Below are positions 14,201 to 27,421 of a stretch of DNA of 64,000 nucleotides, one piece after another. Numbering within the stretch: the stretch's first letter is position 1; each line of letters begins with the position of its first letter. The notes beneath the pieces were generated by a model. It worked only from the letters and a program-made list of their open reading frames with translations, made no database searches and had not been told where the DNA came from. The position numbers and the translations under genes were made by a program. Origin of the DNA: Ustulina deusta (taxonomy: Eukaryota; Ascomycota; Sordariomycetes; Xylariales; Xylariaceae); assembly GCA_023159155.1 (NCBI GenBank), contig JAJNNX010000003.1, positions 1,922,001 through 1,986,000 of the forward strand, read 5' to 3'.

Positions 14201-15705
14201 AAACTATATATATTTAAACTTATTTTAAATAGACCTATTTCTTTATAGTTTTAATTTAAAAGATTTATATATTTTTAATTATTATATCTTAAAATATTAA
14301 AACAAGAATATTATTAGTTTTATTTAAAATATAATTATTAAAAAAACAAAATATTATAAAATAAAACTTTTAGCTTTTTTTATTTATTATTTATATTATT
14401 TATAATATAACAATGTATAATAATAAATAATAAAAATATATTACTTAACTAATAGAGCTATAATTATATATAAATATTTATAAATAAATTTAACTATTTA
14501 ATTATAAAATATTATAAAAGTTTATATAGATTTTTTAATATATTAAATATATAAATATTAAATAATATAAAACTATTTGTTTTTAAGTTTATAATAATAA
14601 TTAATAGTTTTATAAGTACTAAGTATTATTTTAGTAATATTTATTACGTTTAAACTTAAAAAATAATAAAATTAATTAATTAAAAACTAGATTAATATTT
14701 TCATTTTTATATTAATAAATATTAAAATAACTAAAATATTTATGTTTTTGTTTTAAATTTTATTTATAATTTTTTATAATATTTATTAATTAATACATTA
14801 TTATTAAAAATAATAATAAAAAATAATATATAAAACTTTTTAATAATAAATATTTAAATTAACTTATTAAATTTAAAACGTTTAAAAAATAATATATAAT
14901 ATAATAACTTTTAGATAAAAATAATACAAGTTATAAACTAATAATAAAAAACGCTTAATAAACTTTAAAATTAAAATTAAAATCTTTTTAAAAAAAAAGT
15001 TTTATAATATAAATATTGATTATTAGATTAAACTTTTAATTACTTAAACTTTTTAAAATTTAAAAAAAAAAAAAGTTTAGCTATATTTTTAATTTGTTTA
15101 ATTTTTATAAAATAAAAAACTTATTTTATACTAATTAATTATAAAAAGTAAATAATAACTTTTTATTTTAATAAATTTAATTACTACTTTTAATTAAAAA
15201 TATTAATAATAAAGCAAAATTTAAAATTAAACAAATTAAAGAATTAAAAATATATAAAAAAACAAAAAACTATAATATTAAAATTTTAAAAATATATTAA
15301 TTAAGCTTAATTAATTTTATAAAACTTATAAAAAACTTTTTAAATTCTTTATAAAACTATAAACATAAATATATATAATAATAGTTAATAAATTTATAAA
15401 TAATTATAAAAATAATAATAAAGCAATATATTATAAAAAAGCTATATAAATTTAATATTATTAATAGTTTTAAATTAAAACTATGTTTAAATTTTTAGTT
15501 TTAAAAAAATAGTATAATAATTAATATAGTTTTAGTAAAACTTATAAAAACTTTAGATTTATATAGCCATAAAATAAAAAGCCTATATATAAAGTTTATA
15601 TTTATTTATTTTATAAACTCTGATTATTATTATTTTTTAATTTAGAGTCTTTATTTATAGTATTAATAAACTAGCTATAAAGGCTTTACTTAACTAATTG
15701 TAATA
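11208..15705 (+). mobile_element. Family R element, complete copy (4.5 kb, direct terminal repeats)
   Basis: Direct terminal repeats at 11208-11428 and 15513-15705 bound about 4.1 kb of interior, which is shared in order with copies A, B and C. The pentamer TATAT flanks both ends (11203-11207 and 15706-15710), consistent with a 5-bp target duplication, although this sequence is low-complexity. The structure suggests an LTR retrotransposon. No reverse transcriptase or integrase motif is legible after mutation, so a different element with direct terminal repeats is possible. Confidence 0.6.
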
Positions 15706-15710
15706 TATAT

Positions 15711-18700
15711 TAATAAGTACTCTTTTATAATAATTAGAAATATTTATATTTATTCTAGGTTTTGATTAGCCGCTCCTGCTTTTGTTAAGTTTTTAATATA
15801 ATAGAACATTTATTATTTAATAGCTAAGATTGAAAAGATTTTATATTTAGAAAGCTTTTTTTATTTTTATATTCCTAGGTTCTTTATAAGCAAGCATAAA
15901 AAGTAAGATTTCTTACTTTTACTAAAATCTAATAAACATAAAAAACGCTTTATTAAAATCAGTACAGCGGTTATATCTTTTAGTATTATAGTTTAGCAGG
16001 GTATATAGCGCTAAAGAACATAGGCAAAATAAAAATAAATAGAAAGAAAATGGTTTTAAAAGGAAAATTTTATTTGAAACACAGGGAAAAAAACATAAAA
16101 TATTAAAAAGAATTTCCTAAGCTAGAAATAAAGAAATAAGCGGTATATACAATGGCTGTTAGCTTATAGCGGGTATATATAGTTAAGCTAACATCTTAAT
16201 AATAATTAACAAGCTTTTTTATTACTTGGTATATTAAAAAAAAGTGAAAATATATACTAAGCAATAGTTGTAAAACAGTTTAGTTAATAATATAGTCTCA
16301 AGTAAAAATAATACTAAGACTAAAAGTAGTTTTTAGTATTAAATCGATCAACTAGTTAAAATACCTTTTTTAGCAAAAAACAGTTAGTTATATAAGTGCC
16401 TGCTGTTTTTCCCACTCTAATAAACACTAGAGGCCCTTTATATATAAAGGTAAGAAAACCTTTGTTTTTAAGTAGTATTATATTAATATTAGCCCTAGAT
16501 ATATAATTTTAATACTTAAGTTCTTTAAGTTAATTTAAATTATTATAGCTATATTAAGCTAGCTAGCAAGTGCTATTTTTATATATTAAACATATAACTA
16601 ACGCATTCTTACTAAATAACTATAATATTAATAAACTAAGTAGTAAGTGCTTAGAAATATAAGTATTCTTTTATATTAAATATATATATAAAATATATAT
16701 CCTATATATTTATAACTTTAATAAGCTAAGTAATCATAGCTTATATTTTTATATATTAAATATAAAATTAAAAAGTTTTTATTTATAATTTATATTTTTA
16801 TATATTAAACATATAATTAAGACCTTTTTATTTATAGTTTATAACTTTAATAAATAAAATAACAAGTGCTTAGAAATAAAGTATTTTTTTATATTAAATA
16901 TATAAAAAAAGCATTTTTATTATATATTTATAACTTTAATAAGCTAAATAGTAAGTGTTTATATTTTTATTAAACCTTGATAATTTTAGTAAATAAAATA
17001 GCAAATATTTAAATAATTAGTAATAAAACTTTCTAGTAAACATTCAATAATGAAAAAATTAATGTTTATTATATTTAGTTTTATTTTTTTTAAATTTTTA
17101 TATTATTATAATAATTTTATATACTAAAAATATTATTTATATTATTACTATAATAATTAATATTATTATTTAAATAGTAGCTAACCTAGTTTAAACTATT
17201 TAAGTTTGTACTAGTAAATACTTTTTTTTGTTTAATAAATATTAGTAATTAATAATAGCTGCTAATATAGCTATGCAAAGTATTAATAGTTATATATATA
17301 TAGCCTATTTATATTTTAGCCAAAGTTATTTAGTTTTATTTTAGCTATATATATTATAATGTAAATATTATTACTATTTTTATTATAAAATCTAACTAAT
17401 ATTTTCATTATATAAACTATTATTAGCTTTATTATATTTATAATTAATATTATTATTAAAATAGTAGCTAACCTAGTTTAAACTTTTTAAGTTTATTTTA
17501 ATAAATATTAATGATTATTATTAACTATTAATATAGCTATTTAAGTTATTAATAGTTATATATATATAGCTTATTTATATACTGCTTTATTTTAGCTATT
17601 TATATTATAATATAAATATTATTACTATTTTTATTATTAGTTTTATTAAATAATTAATATTATTATTAAAATAATAGCTAATTTAGTTTAGATTTTTTAA
17701 GTTTATACTGATAAATATTAGTAGCTATTATTAGCTATTAATATAGCTATACAAGCTATTAAAAGTTATATTTATATTTGTTTTGTTTTTTTGGTTTTTT
17801 ATAAAAGCTAACTTATTTTAAGACTTGTAGTAAATAACGCTAATAGTTAGTAATAATTTAGTGTTTATACTAGTAGTTTTAAATAATTTTTTAAATAATA
17901 TAAATATAAATATAAATATTTTAGCTGCATTTTTATGAAAAAAAGCTTAATAAAAAATAAATAAGTTTTTACTAGTAGTAAAATAAATTTAAACAAAAAT
18001 ATTCTAGTTATTTTTTTACTAAAAAAAGCTTTATAAAAAATAAATAATTTAGAATTAAGTAGTTTAATAGTAATTATTATTATTATAAATTTAATTATAT
18101 TTATAGTACTTAATTAATTATTTTTATTAAAAAGTAGTTTTTATTAAATAATTTTTTATTATTATAATAAAAAAGCTATATAGTTTTATTATATATTAAG
18201 TAAATAACTTAGCTTATTTTTAATAATTTAACTAAATATTATAGTTTAGTACTAAAAAATAATTTTTATTAAATAACTTTTTATTATTATAATAAAAAAG
18301 CTATATAGTTTTATTATATATTAAGCAAATAATTTGACTTATTTTTAATAATTTAACTAAATATAATAGTTTAACGTTTGTATTAATAGTATTAAATAAT
18401 GTTTTAAATAATATAAATATAAACAAAAATATTCTAGCTATTTTTTTATTGAAAATAGTTTTATAAAAAATAAATAAGTTAATACTAAATAAGCAACTTA
18501 ATTTACTTTTAATAGTCTAACTAAACAAAGTATATAAAGTTAAGTATAATAATAAATATATTAATATTTAAGTTTATATATAAATATAATATATAGCCTA
18601 GTATACTACTAAGTATTATATAGTCCTTATATAATATATAACCTTTAGGTTTTTTTAACTTTTTTTAAATATTATTATTTAAATAGTTTAAGTTTATTAA

Positions 18701-19594
18701 TATATTATATAATACTGAGTTAAAATATTTTATTTTTATATTTATTTTTTGTATTATAATATTATATTAAACTAGAATAATATTATAAATAGTAATATAT
18801 TAGTTTATATTTTAGTTTTATAATTTATTTATTATATATTTATTTATTATATATTTATTTATTATTTAATTATTTAGATTTTATACTTATAAATATTTTT
18901 TAATTTTTTTTGTTTAAAGTTAGGTTAATAATTAGTATATTTTAGCCTAATATTTAAATATATTAAAAGTTATATATATTTTGTTTTAAATAATAAAGCT
19001 TTATATTTTTGTTATTATTTTTATTAATAATAATAATATTATTATAAATTGAATAATTTATTAAAAATATAATAAAAAAAACCTTATAATATTTTATTAT
19101 AAATAAAATAGCTTAATATTATTATAGTTATTTTTATTAAAAATAATATTATTATTATTAGTTAAATAATTAGATTAAAATATAATATAAAAAAATAAAT
19201 ATAGTTTTAAACAAAATATAAATATTTATTTAAATTTTTAAATAATTACAAAAAACCCAAATTTTTATTTTATTTTATTTAGTACTAAGATCTAATGTAG
19301 CTAAATAGTTTATAGTTTAGAAAAATAAAAAAAAGCTTTAATATAGTTTGTTTTAATAGATTAATATATATTTTAAAATATAAATAGCTAACTTTTAATA
19401 ATATATAAAATAATTATTTATTATTAAAATAGTTATAATAATATATATAAACAATAGAACTTTAATTAAATAAAAACAATTTTTTTTATATTATTTTATA
19501 CAAAAATATAAGTTTTATTAATAAAAAACTTTTCAATAAATATAACTAATAATATTTTTTATATTAAAAATATTAAAATAGACTAGCTATTTAT
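15711..19594. repeat. Degenerate A/T region with local tandem subrepeats
   Basis: Three rough copies of a unit containing 'agctaacctagtttaaac' and 'taatatagctat…aagtattaatagttatatata' occur near 17170-17350, 17465-17590 and 17670-17790. A second unit with 'ttataataaaaaagctatat' occurs twice near 18120-18240 and 18240-18365. A third, with 'tatattaaacatataact', repeats through 16560-16960. These look like decayed tandem or recursive duplications. No gene is supported. Confidence 0.5.
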
Positions 19595-19599
19595 AGACT

Positions 19600-19902
19600 T
19601 GTTGGAATAACTAGCATTGGTTACAACCTTATCGTACAACTTGTACGGAGTGCGAGTTCATGCTTAGCTATTGTACGGATGTTAGCCGGACTTCGGCCGG
19701 ACAAAAAGGACCTTATTTCCCTTTTGTCATATTAGCTCGTACAATAACGTAAGCTCTCACATAAATATAAAAGACTTATGCTTTATACAAACATTCTTTT
19801 TTTTCTCTTTTTTTTATAAATAATATAATATAATATATTATATTCTATCTATATATATTATTTGTTTTTATATATAATATATTATATATAGCCTATTTAA
19901 TA
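19600..19902 (+). repeat. 5' LTR of the 6.87-kb element
   Basis: 303 bp from TGTTGGAATAAC to GCCTATTTAATA. It contains the GC-rich hairpin-forming block GCCGGACTTCGGCCGG and a long pyrimidine tract. The 3' terminus TTTAATA is the RIP-type derivative of the TTCAACA seen in the partner LTR. Confidence 0.85.
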
Positions 19903-22900
19903 TTAATTAGTAGTTATAAAAGCATTCTAAAAAGAATTATAAAAACATACTATAGATTAATAAAAATAAAAACAGAATTAAACTTATTTAGATAGGTCTT
20001 TATATTACACTTTAAAATCTTTACTATACAACTATTATCTTTCTACAAAGTAGCAATAGTAATACTATACAAAATAAAGTAAATATTCTATACTACAGGT
20101 TATTAAATATACTTATTTGTTATAAAAAAAATAAAAAAGATCTAATCTTTAATATATAAGTATTAACCCTTTATAAAAAGCATTAAAAATACTATACAAA
20201 AAAAATAAAAATAATATATAATTATATTACTTCTAACTATACTACTATATAATAACTAAACAATATTTTCTTTTTAATTTTTTATTATAACATTACACCT
20301 ACTACATAAAACTATAGAAGCTACTAAAATATACTTCTAATTTATATATAACAAGCTTGCTTTAAAACTTTATATTAACCCTAAAACTACAAAAAATATA
20401 TTCAACCTTTAATATTAAGGCTAACTAATCAATCTAGATATAGTATCGAAAGTAATTTTTAATATATATATAGCTTTTTAAATCAAAAAATATAACTATA
20501 TAATTAACAATAAATAAATATTTTAAAAAATATATAAAAAAAACTTTACAAAATAAGAACCTAAACATTTCGTATAACTTTATATAAATATTTATACAAA
20601 ACTTTCTAAAGCTATTATATATAAAAAAATCTAGCTACAAAACAACCTAGGTATATATATAAAAAACCTTGCTTAAATCGCATAAGAAGAATTTAAACTT
20701 ATTAAAAATTTTCTAGAGCTATTAGTTATTTAACTTATTTTTACTTCTATTATATAATAACTCTTAGTTTTTTTTATATTAAGTTAATAACTTTAGCTTA
20801 CCTTTTAGCCTACCTCTATACTTTAGTATACCCTAGCCCTTATACCTATTATACAAACAGAAGCAAAACTAAAGATTAGATAACCAGAACCTATACGGCC
20901 TGGACCTCTAAAAAATATATAATTCCAAACTTCTAATGATCAGACCCTTTATTTAGCCGTACGATCTACTATTAAGTTTTAAAATATTTCTAAATACGTA
21001 TATAGATATATAACAAAGGCAGGTTATAAACCGAACTTTTAACCTATATACAAATACCCTGTTGTTTATAACCCTTCTTAGACCCTATTACAACAGGTGT
21101 ACCTTTGTATAACACTAGACCTTATAGTAAGCAACCCATTCCTGGACCTACTCCTTACAAAGATTATATAGAACGGAATAATCCCTTCCGAAAAATACGC
21201 GATCTTCTAAAAAATATAAAAAAAAAAAAAGAACTATATAAGCAAGCTATATAACTTTTTATATAATAAAATATGCCTATTTATAAATACGTACTAATAA
21301 TTTAGAATTATAAAAAACTAATACTATGCAATATTTCTAATAATTCTTAAAAGTTATATAAAAGACTATTTTATATATTAGATTAGACTTAAGAAAACCT
21401 AGCATAAAATCTATTATATAATAAATACTTACTTTAATACTAATATAAACTATAGTTAATACTAGGCCAACTAGACTACAATTATATTTATATAAATAAA
21501 AAAAAACACTTAAATCTAGCATTATATAAAATATTAAATCTTATAATTAATAAGCTTTTAAAAATATAATAAGTATTTAGCATAAATTACCAAAAAAAAA
21601 TCTAACTAAGTATAACAATCGTATAAGTATGCTAAGGGGTTCTAGAATTAGTTATAGCCCTTATATTCTAAAAGCCAATAAGCAAAGGTTTTTTTTTGGA
21701 CTTTTAAGCATATATTTAGATAATATTAGACAATATACCGAAAAGCTTTATATAAAAAAACAACAATACTTACTTTACTAATAAGAAATATAACTAAAGT
21801 TATTATATAAAAGGCTAATAGTACAGATTTCCCAGATTATTAAACAGGCCAGGCATATAGCAGGACTACTAAAAAAACTAGAAAAGCTAGAACTACTATA
21901 TAAACAAGAAATATTTTATATACTACAAAGAAAATTATTAGTTAACCAAATATACCCCCCAAAAACAGGCTTATATAAAAAATTAATATTTTAATTTACA
22001 CAAAATAATTAATAAAGCAGAACCTATACCTAAAAAGTTTTTAGTATACCTTATAAAATATAAAAAATACTTAAAATCGGACAAAAGTAACAAAAAACTT
22101 AATAAAGAATTTAGTAGCTAATCTATCTAATTCTTAATAAATAATACTTTTATTTATTATATAACTAAAAAAAATATTTAAAACTACAAAACAGATATAC
22201 TATCTAACTAGTTTACTTTTAATAACTAGTATTATATAAAGTACTAAAGCAAACTCTAAAATACAAGCGCTTCAAACTACTTAATAGTAAAAAAAGCACA
22301 ATTAAAAGCCTATTTTAGACTTTACCTTTATACAAAAATAAACTAGACCCCAAGCAGCACAAATATTAAGTTTAGTAATAACAATATAATTACTGCTATA
22401 GGCACTATACAAATAGATAATTCCCTTAATACAACAATATACTACATCCTAAATAGCCCAACACTATTCCTATTCTTACTAAAGGACGCCAACTACTTGC
22501 AGGCTTACTTTAATAATATAAAGAATATTATCGTACAAAAAAATAAAAAGACTATTCCTATCGTACATAAATAAAAACACCCATTCTTTAATACAAGCTT
22601 TTACAAAGCCGGACTATACTTCACTAAAACAGAGTTATAACAATTACACTATTGATTTAGATACCCTTATATAAAAAGACTACATATAATACTTAGTTAT
22701 ATAAAATACAATATTAACCACTCAACTCTAGAAAAAATCCAGAAATTCTATTACTACTATTAATTATATAACCTAGCACTTTAACAATTCAAGTTCTTAA
22801 TTAAGAATAATTACAATTTTAATTACAAAATTATAATTAATACTATATAAATAAACAACAAACAAATCTTTTATATTATTAATGTTACTATATCCTTTTA

Positions 22901-25900
22901 AGCAGCAACTTTTTTTAAATTAATATTTATATAAAATATTTAAAAAGCGCTATATAAATACTAGATTAATATATATTAAAAACCCCCTAATTATATTATA
23001 TATAACCTAGGTATAAACTTTTTGTCCAAAAAATTTTAGAACTAAGCAATAATTATAAGTACCCAGTACTATATAATGCTTATTAAGGCGCACTAAACAA
23101 TTAGCAAAATCAAAAAAGCATATAGCCCCTTTTGCTATATATACAATATATTAAAAGCTAAAATTAGTAATTATATAAAAAATAAATCAATCCTCTAAAT
23201 AGCAATTAAAGCCTTAAATAATACTGCTAAGCCAAACAGCTTTATACCAACCTTTCTTATCTTCAAAGCCTACCCTAGAATTAATTAGGATTTACCCCCT
23301 TTGCCTAATATTATATAAAGGGCTAAAACAATTAAAAAAACTATAAAAATATTATATAAAAAAAAAGCTAAAGTTAAAATCAACCAAGCAATTAACTAGC
23401 GTAACAGCTCTGCTTTATATAATATATTATTTTTACTTCTACGTAGTAAGGTACTAGTATAGCAAAAAAAAAAAAAGCTAAGATAGACTATATAAAATCA
23501 AGTCGATTAAAGACCCCGATATAGTTATTAATTCAATAAACGGCCTAATATACTTCTATTAGATACAAGTTAAGCTTTATTATTATATAACTAAAAAAGA
23601 TATTTTAGATAAATATACCAAAAAAAAGAACAAAATATAACTTTTTTAAGCCCTTATTATATAAAAAAAACATAAACAACCCTTAAAAGCTATAATATTT
23701 TATATAACCTTTATATAATAGATTAATTAACTATTCCTAACCTTTAAAAAAGAACAGAACTATGCTTTAGCTATTAAGCTATATAAAAATAGCATTATTA
23801 ATACACCTAGAGCCCTATTTAAAAAATCTAACGCTACTAAAATCAATAATTTTATTATATAAAGCATATTCTAATTTATAAAATATAATCTAACAAAACA
23901 TAGCAATATTTATATTTTTAAGTTCTAGCTCATACAAAAAATCAAAAAAAAAATAACTAAGCTATATAAAAAGTCCTAACTTATTATATAAAATTATAAC
24001 AATACTAAAAAAGAAATAGTACTTATTTAATTACTAATAATCTAGTAAATAAGCTAAAAACTGCTACTTATACTAGGACCTTTTTTAATTTATAACTTTA
24101 ATGCCTTAAGTAAACTTTAAAATATTATATAAGCATATATATAATTAAAAGACAAATTAGCTAAAAAAATCTTTATATAACTGTTATCTGAACTAAAATT
24201 AAAATATTCTAATAGAATAATTCTATAGATTATATAACCTTTATATAAACTTATTAAATCAGGTCTATACTAGTTTAAAATATATTACTAGTACTACTAT
24301 AAAAAGCTTAGTATAGCTATTTTTATATATAATCTATGCTTACTTTTTATTAAAAAACCTTCGGATAATTTTAGTATTACTAGACTACAAACAAACAATA
24401 TATTTAGTTTTATATCGCTAAGCTTTTTAAAAAAAAAAAATACAAATTATAGTAAGCTAAATTTTATATAAAGCTAAAAAAAATATTTTAGTTAGGTTAC
24501 TTTATAAAGTTTAATAGCAAACAAATTATACTTTTATTTAAAAAGAATATTATTTTAACCTAAAAAAGCTAAACAAACCAATTAGACTAGATTGACCTTT
24601 ATATAACTGATTTTATATAGTAATATATTTTATAACAAGCAAAAAATATATATATTAATAGTATCTGCTAGCCTAAAGCAGTATATAACCTATATATAGC
24701 TGCCTAAATTATATATCTTAAGCTATATAATATTAAAAATTTGAACTAAAGAATCTAGTAGCAAATAAATAATAAGAATTGCGGCCTGACTTTTGTACTA
24801 ATAAACCTATATTATATAAAACTATTTATTTTTATAAACAGGTTATTTATAAATAATATAAATATAACTTTTTAACTTAGATTTATAATTATATTAAGGA
24901 CTAAACGTTATATAAAAAAAGATTTAAGCTTTAAAATTAAAAAAAACATTATATACTGGAATTTAAACAAATATAAAAAAGTAACAAAAAATATATTTAC
25001 AAATAAATTATATAGCATAATTAATAGCTTTAATAGTGCTATTGCTTTTTATATAATATTTTTAAAAATTATAACTATGCTATAACTGCTCCTAATTCTA
25101 GCTATTTTATATTCTAATTCAAAATTATTATATAATTATTTTGTTAAGCTTAGCACTACATAGGAAAAACGCCTAATAATTAATATTATATTATTAAAAA
25201 AATTATATAAAAAATAAAAAATCTCTAAAGTATAATAGATCAATAGTAAAAATAATCTAGCTAATACGTTTATAAAAAAAATACCGAACTAAGCTTTAAA
25301 AACTTTTATATTAATAAACAAGTTAACTATATAAATAAAAACGTTTATTAATAAAATATAAAAAATTATATATAATTATAGTATTTATAAAAAAAAAAGA
25401 GTTAAAAATATAAAAGCAACGTATAATAAATTAACTTTAAAAAGAAAAACAAATATAAATGCCACTCCTTCTTATTTTTTATTTTTTTATTTTTTTTATT
25501 ATATAATTAATTTACTTTTTTTTTTTAAACGTAATAATTGTACTAAGCGCTATATAAACACCAAACGTACGCTGTACAAGTATTACTTTAGAACTTAATA
25601 ATTTAGCAATAGCTATAGAACAGGCAACTACTACGTACTATACAAGCATTTTTTATATATGTAGTAATAGTAGTACTGCATAACTAGATAAGGACTATAT
25701 AAAAATAACCCTTCTAGTAAAAAATAAACGCAATCGAATACATAAAAGGCATATTAGTAAGCACTCGGATTTATATATTAACTAATAGTATAGTAGCAAC
25801 CTAAGCTTTATTAGTCTATATATAAAAAGCTAAAAATATTAATAATATACCAAAACAAACATATATATAACAAAAAAACAAATATATACATTAATATATA

Positions 25901-26167
25901 GCGCTATAATAAGCCAACAATTATTAGGATTGTTTATTAGTAGTAACACTATATAATAGTTGCTATCCTGGCTAATAATTCTTGTTGCATAACTTTATTA
26001 AAAAAAAATAATCTATTAACCTAGCAGCCGTACGTATAGACCAGATTGCTAACCTAGTCGCCTCTCTAATAATTAAACTTTTATATATATATTTAGGTAG
26101 TTATATAGTTGTTTTTTTTATTTTTTTTATATAACAGGCAGTTATAACTAAAAAAAAAAATAGCTAG

Positions 26168-26469
26168 TATTAGAATAACTAGCATTAATTATAACTTTAT
26201 CGTATAACTTATATAAAATACAAGTTTACGCTTAGCTATTATATAAATATTAGCCGGACTTCGGCCGGACAAAAAGGACCTTATTTCCCCTTTATTATAT
26301 TAGCTCGTACAATAACATAAGCTCTTATATAAATATAAAAAACTTATGCTTTGTATAAACATTTTTTTTTTCTCTTTTTTTTATAGATAACATAGTACAA
26401 TACATTATATTCTGTCTACGCGCGTTATTTGTTTTTATGTACGATATATCGTATACAGCCTATTCAACA
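26168..26469 (+). repeat. 3' LTR of the 6.87-kb element
   Basis: 302 bp, starting TATTAGAATAAC (mutated from TGTTGG) and ending TTCAACA. It is preceded by an A-rich stretch that could be a mutated polypurine tract. The 3' half is better preserved than in the 5' LTR (for example CTACGCGCGTTATTTG). Confidence 0.85.
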
Positions 26470-26474
26470 AGACT

Positions 26475-27421
26475 AGTATATAATTAAAATTTTCTTAATT
26501 AGGCCTTTAAGCAAAAAAAAATTTTTCTAATAAGAAAGTTTTTTGTTTTACTTATTATATTTGTTAAAACAAAGGCAATCTTCCGGTATTTGGCTTAGCT
26601 AAGGGGGAGCGGACGGGACCCCGCGTTCTCCAGATCCTATGGTCGTATGTGCTAAGGACATCTGTTAAATGGGACTATATCTTGTACTTGGGTGGTCCTC
26701 CGGGTGCTAAGCCGCATTCCATAGGCAAGCCATCGGGTAGTCACGTGCATATAGTGCGGTAAGGGCGGCCAAGGTAGCATGCCTCCCCCTTAGGTGCTGC
26801 ATCGAGATAGGCCCCACCTTATACCGGCTTTAGTGCATCCCGTCGCGACTCTTTGATCAATCAGCAAAAGATTCAACCCCCAACCATCCAGCTGCAGCAG
26901 CGATTGTTCACCGACCTTGACACCATCGCAACAGCACAACGGACCTGCGGGTGACGCTAGCATTGCGCCCCAACATACCATCCACTGTCTATCCGCGGCC
27001 GCAGAAGCAGGGCGAGTGCCAGCAGGTGTGTGCATGTGCGCGCGTGAGTGAGTGTGTGTTTGTCCCGTCCGATCGCCTCGCCTCGCCTCTTCCCGGCCGC
27101 CGTCTCAGACGCATTGACGCGGCCATGCCTTCGCTTCCTCCCGCGCGCATTGTCTAGTTTGCTGATCCGCCTTCCGCAGCGAGAACTGAACTCGTCCCGT
27201 GTTCCCGGTTCCGAGACCTTCGAGTTGTTGTTGTCGTCGTCGGCCTGATCGCCACCTTCTCTCCTCCCTTCCTTCACCGCCGCCTGCCGACCGTCCAGCA
27301 TCGCCAGTCCGACCCGCCATCCCGCCATCCCGCCTCCACGGCCGCCATCGCCTGCGTCTCGTCCCCGCTCGCTCTTGCCCCCACTGACAAACGCAATCAG
27401 GTCCTCGTCCTGTGATGCACC
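26475..27421. promoter_or_regulatory. Boundary zone and RPB2 upstream region
   Basis: The base composition switches from A/T-saturated to normal at about 26575. The first GC-normal sequence is a 5S rRNA fragment on the minus strand (26577-26650). From about 27240 the region is strongly pyrimidine-rich (many CCTCC, CTTCC and TCCC runs) up to the RPB2 start, as is common for highly expressed fungal promoters or 5' UTRs. No TATA box is evident. The short frames here are not credible genes. Confidence 0.5.
26577..26650 (-). pseudogene. 5S rRNA fragment (5' ~75 nt)
   Basis: Read on the minus strand from 26650, the sequence starts ACATACGACCATAGG, continues GGAGAAC and CCCGTCCGCTC, and then has TAAGCCA…CCGG. 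That is the order of the 5' two-thirds of filamentous-ascomycete 5S rRNA. After the CCGGAAGATT segment the expected GTTGGGTGG…GACCACC 3' part and the closing GTATGT are missing, and A/T-rich DNA follows. A full 5S is about 119 nt, so this is truncated and probably inactive. Dispersed 5S genes and pseudogenes are known in this group. Confidence 0.7.

Larger units (their letters stand above)
19595..26474 (+). mobile_element. Complete LTR retrotransposon-type element (6.87 kb) with target duplication
   Basis: The element occupies 19600-26469 and is bounded by LTRs at 19600-19902 and 26168-26469. The pentamer AGACT is present immediately outside both ends (19595-19599 and 26470-26474), a perfect target duplication. 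Terminal inverted bases are TGTTG…CAACA. The interior (6.27 kb) is heavily mutated, with many stops in all frames. I could not identify protease, reverse transcriptase or integrase motifs, so Copia versus Gypsy is unresolved. Its first ~1.6 kb and last ~0.2 kb of interior match two shorter elements at 56265-59063 and from 61772. Confidence 0.85.
1..26575. other. A/T-saturated, RIP-like transposon block (left)
   Basis: The sequence is nearly all A and T, with TA-rich runs and no long open reading frame. Several repeat families inside it can be aligned with one another by eye. Paired copies differ in the direction expected of RIP: the 5' LTR at 19600 starts TGTTGG while its 3' partner at 26168 starts TATTAG, and the ends read TTCAACA against TTTAATA. 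Short islands of normal composition survive near 5912-6180, 8000-8170 and in parts of the TA-flanked element. No cellular gene is supported here. It may be facultative or centromere-like heterochromatin, but that is inference. Confidence 0.85.

Noticed and set aside
21337..21522. 61-codon reverse frame also found at 63508-63696
   Set aside because: The two are copies of the same transposon interior; the likeness reflects repeat homology and the frame is not otherwise supported.
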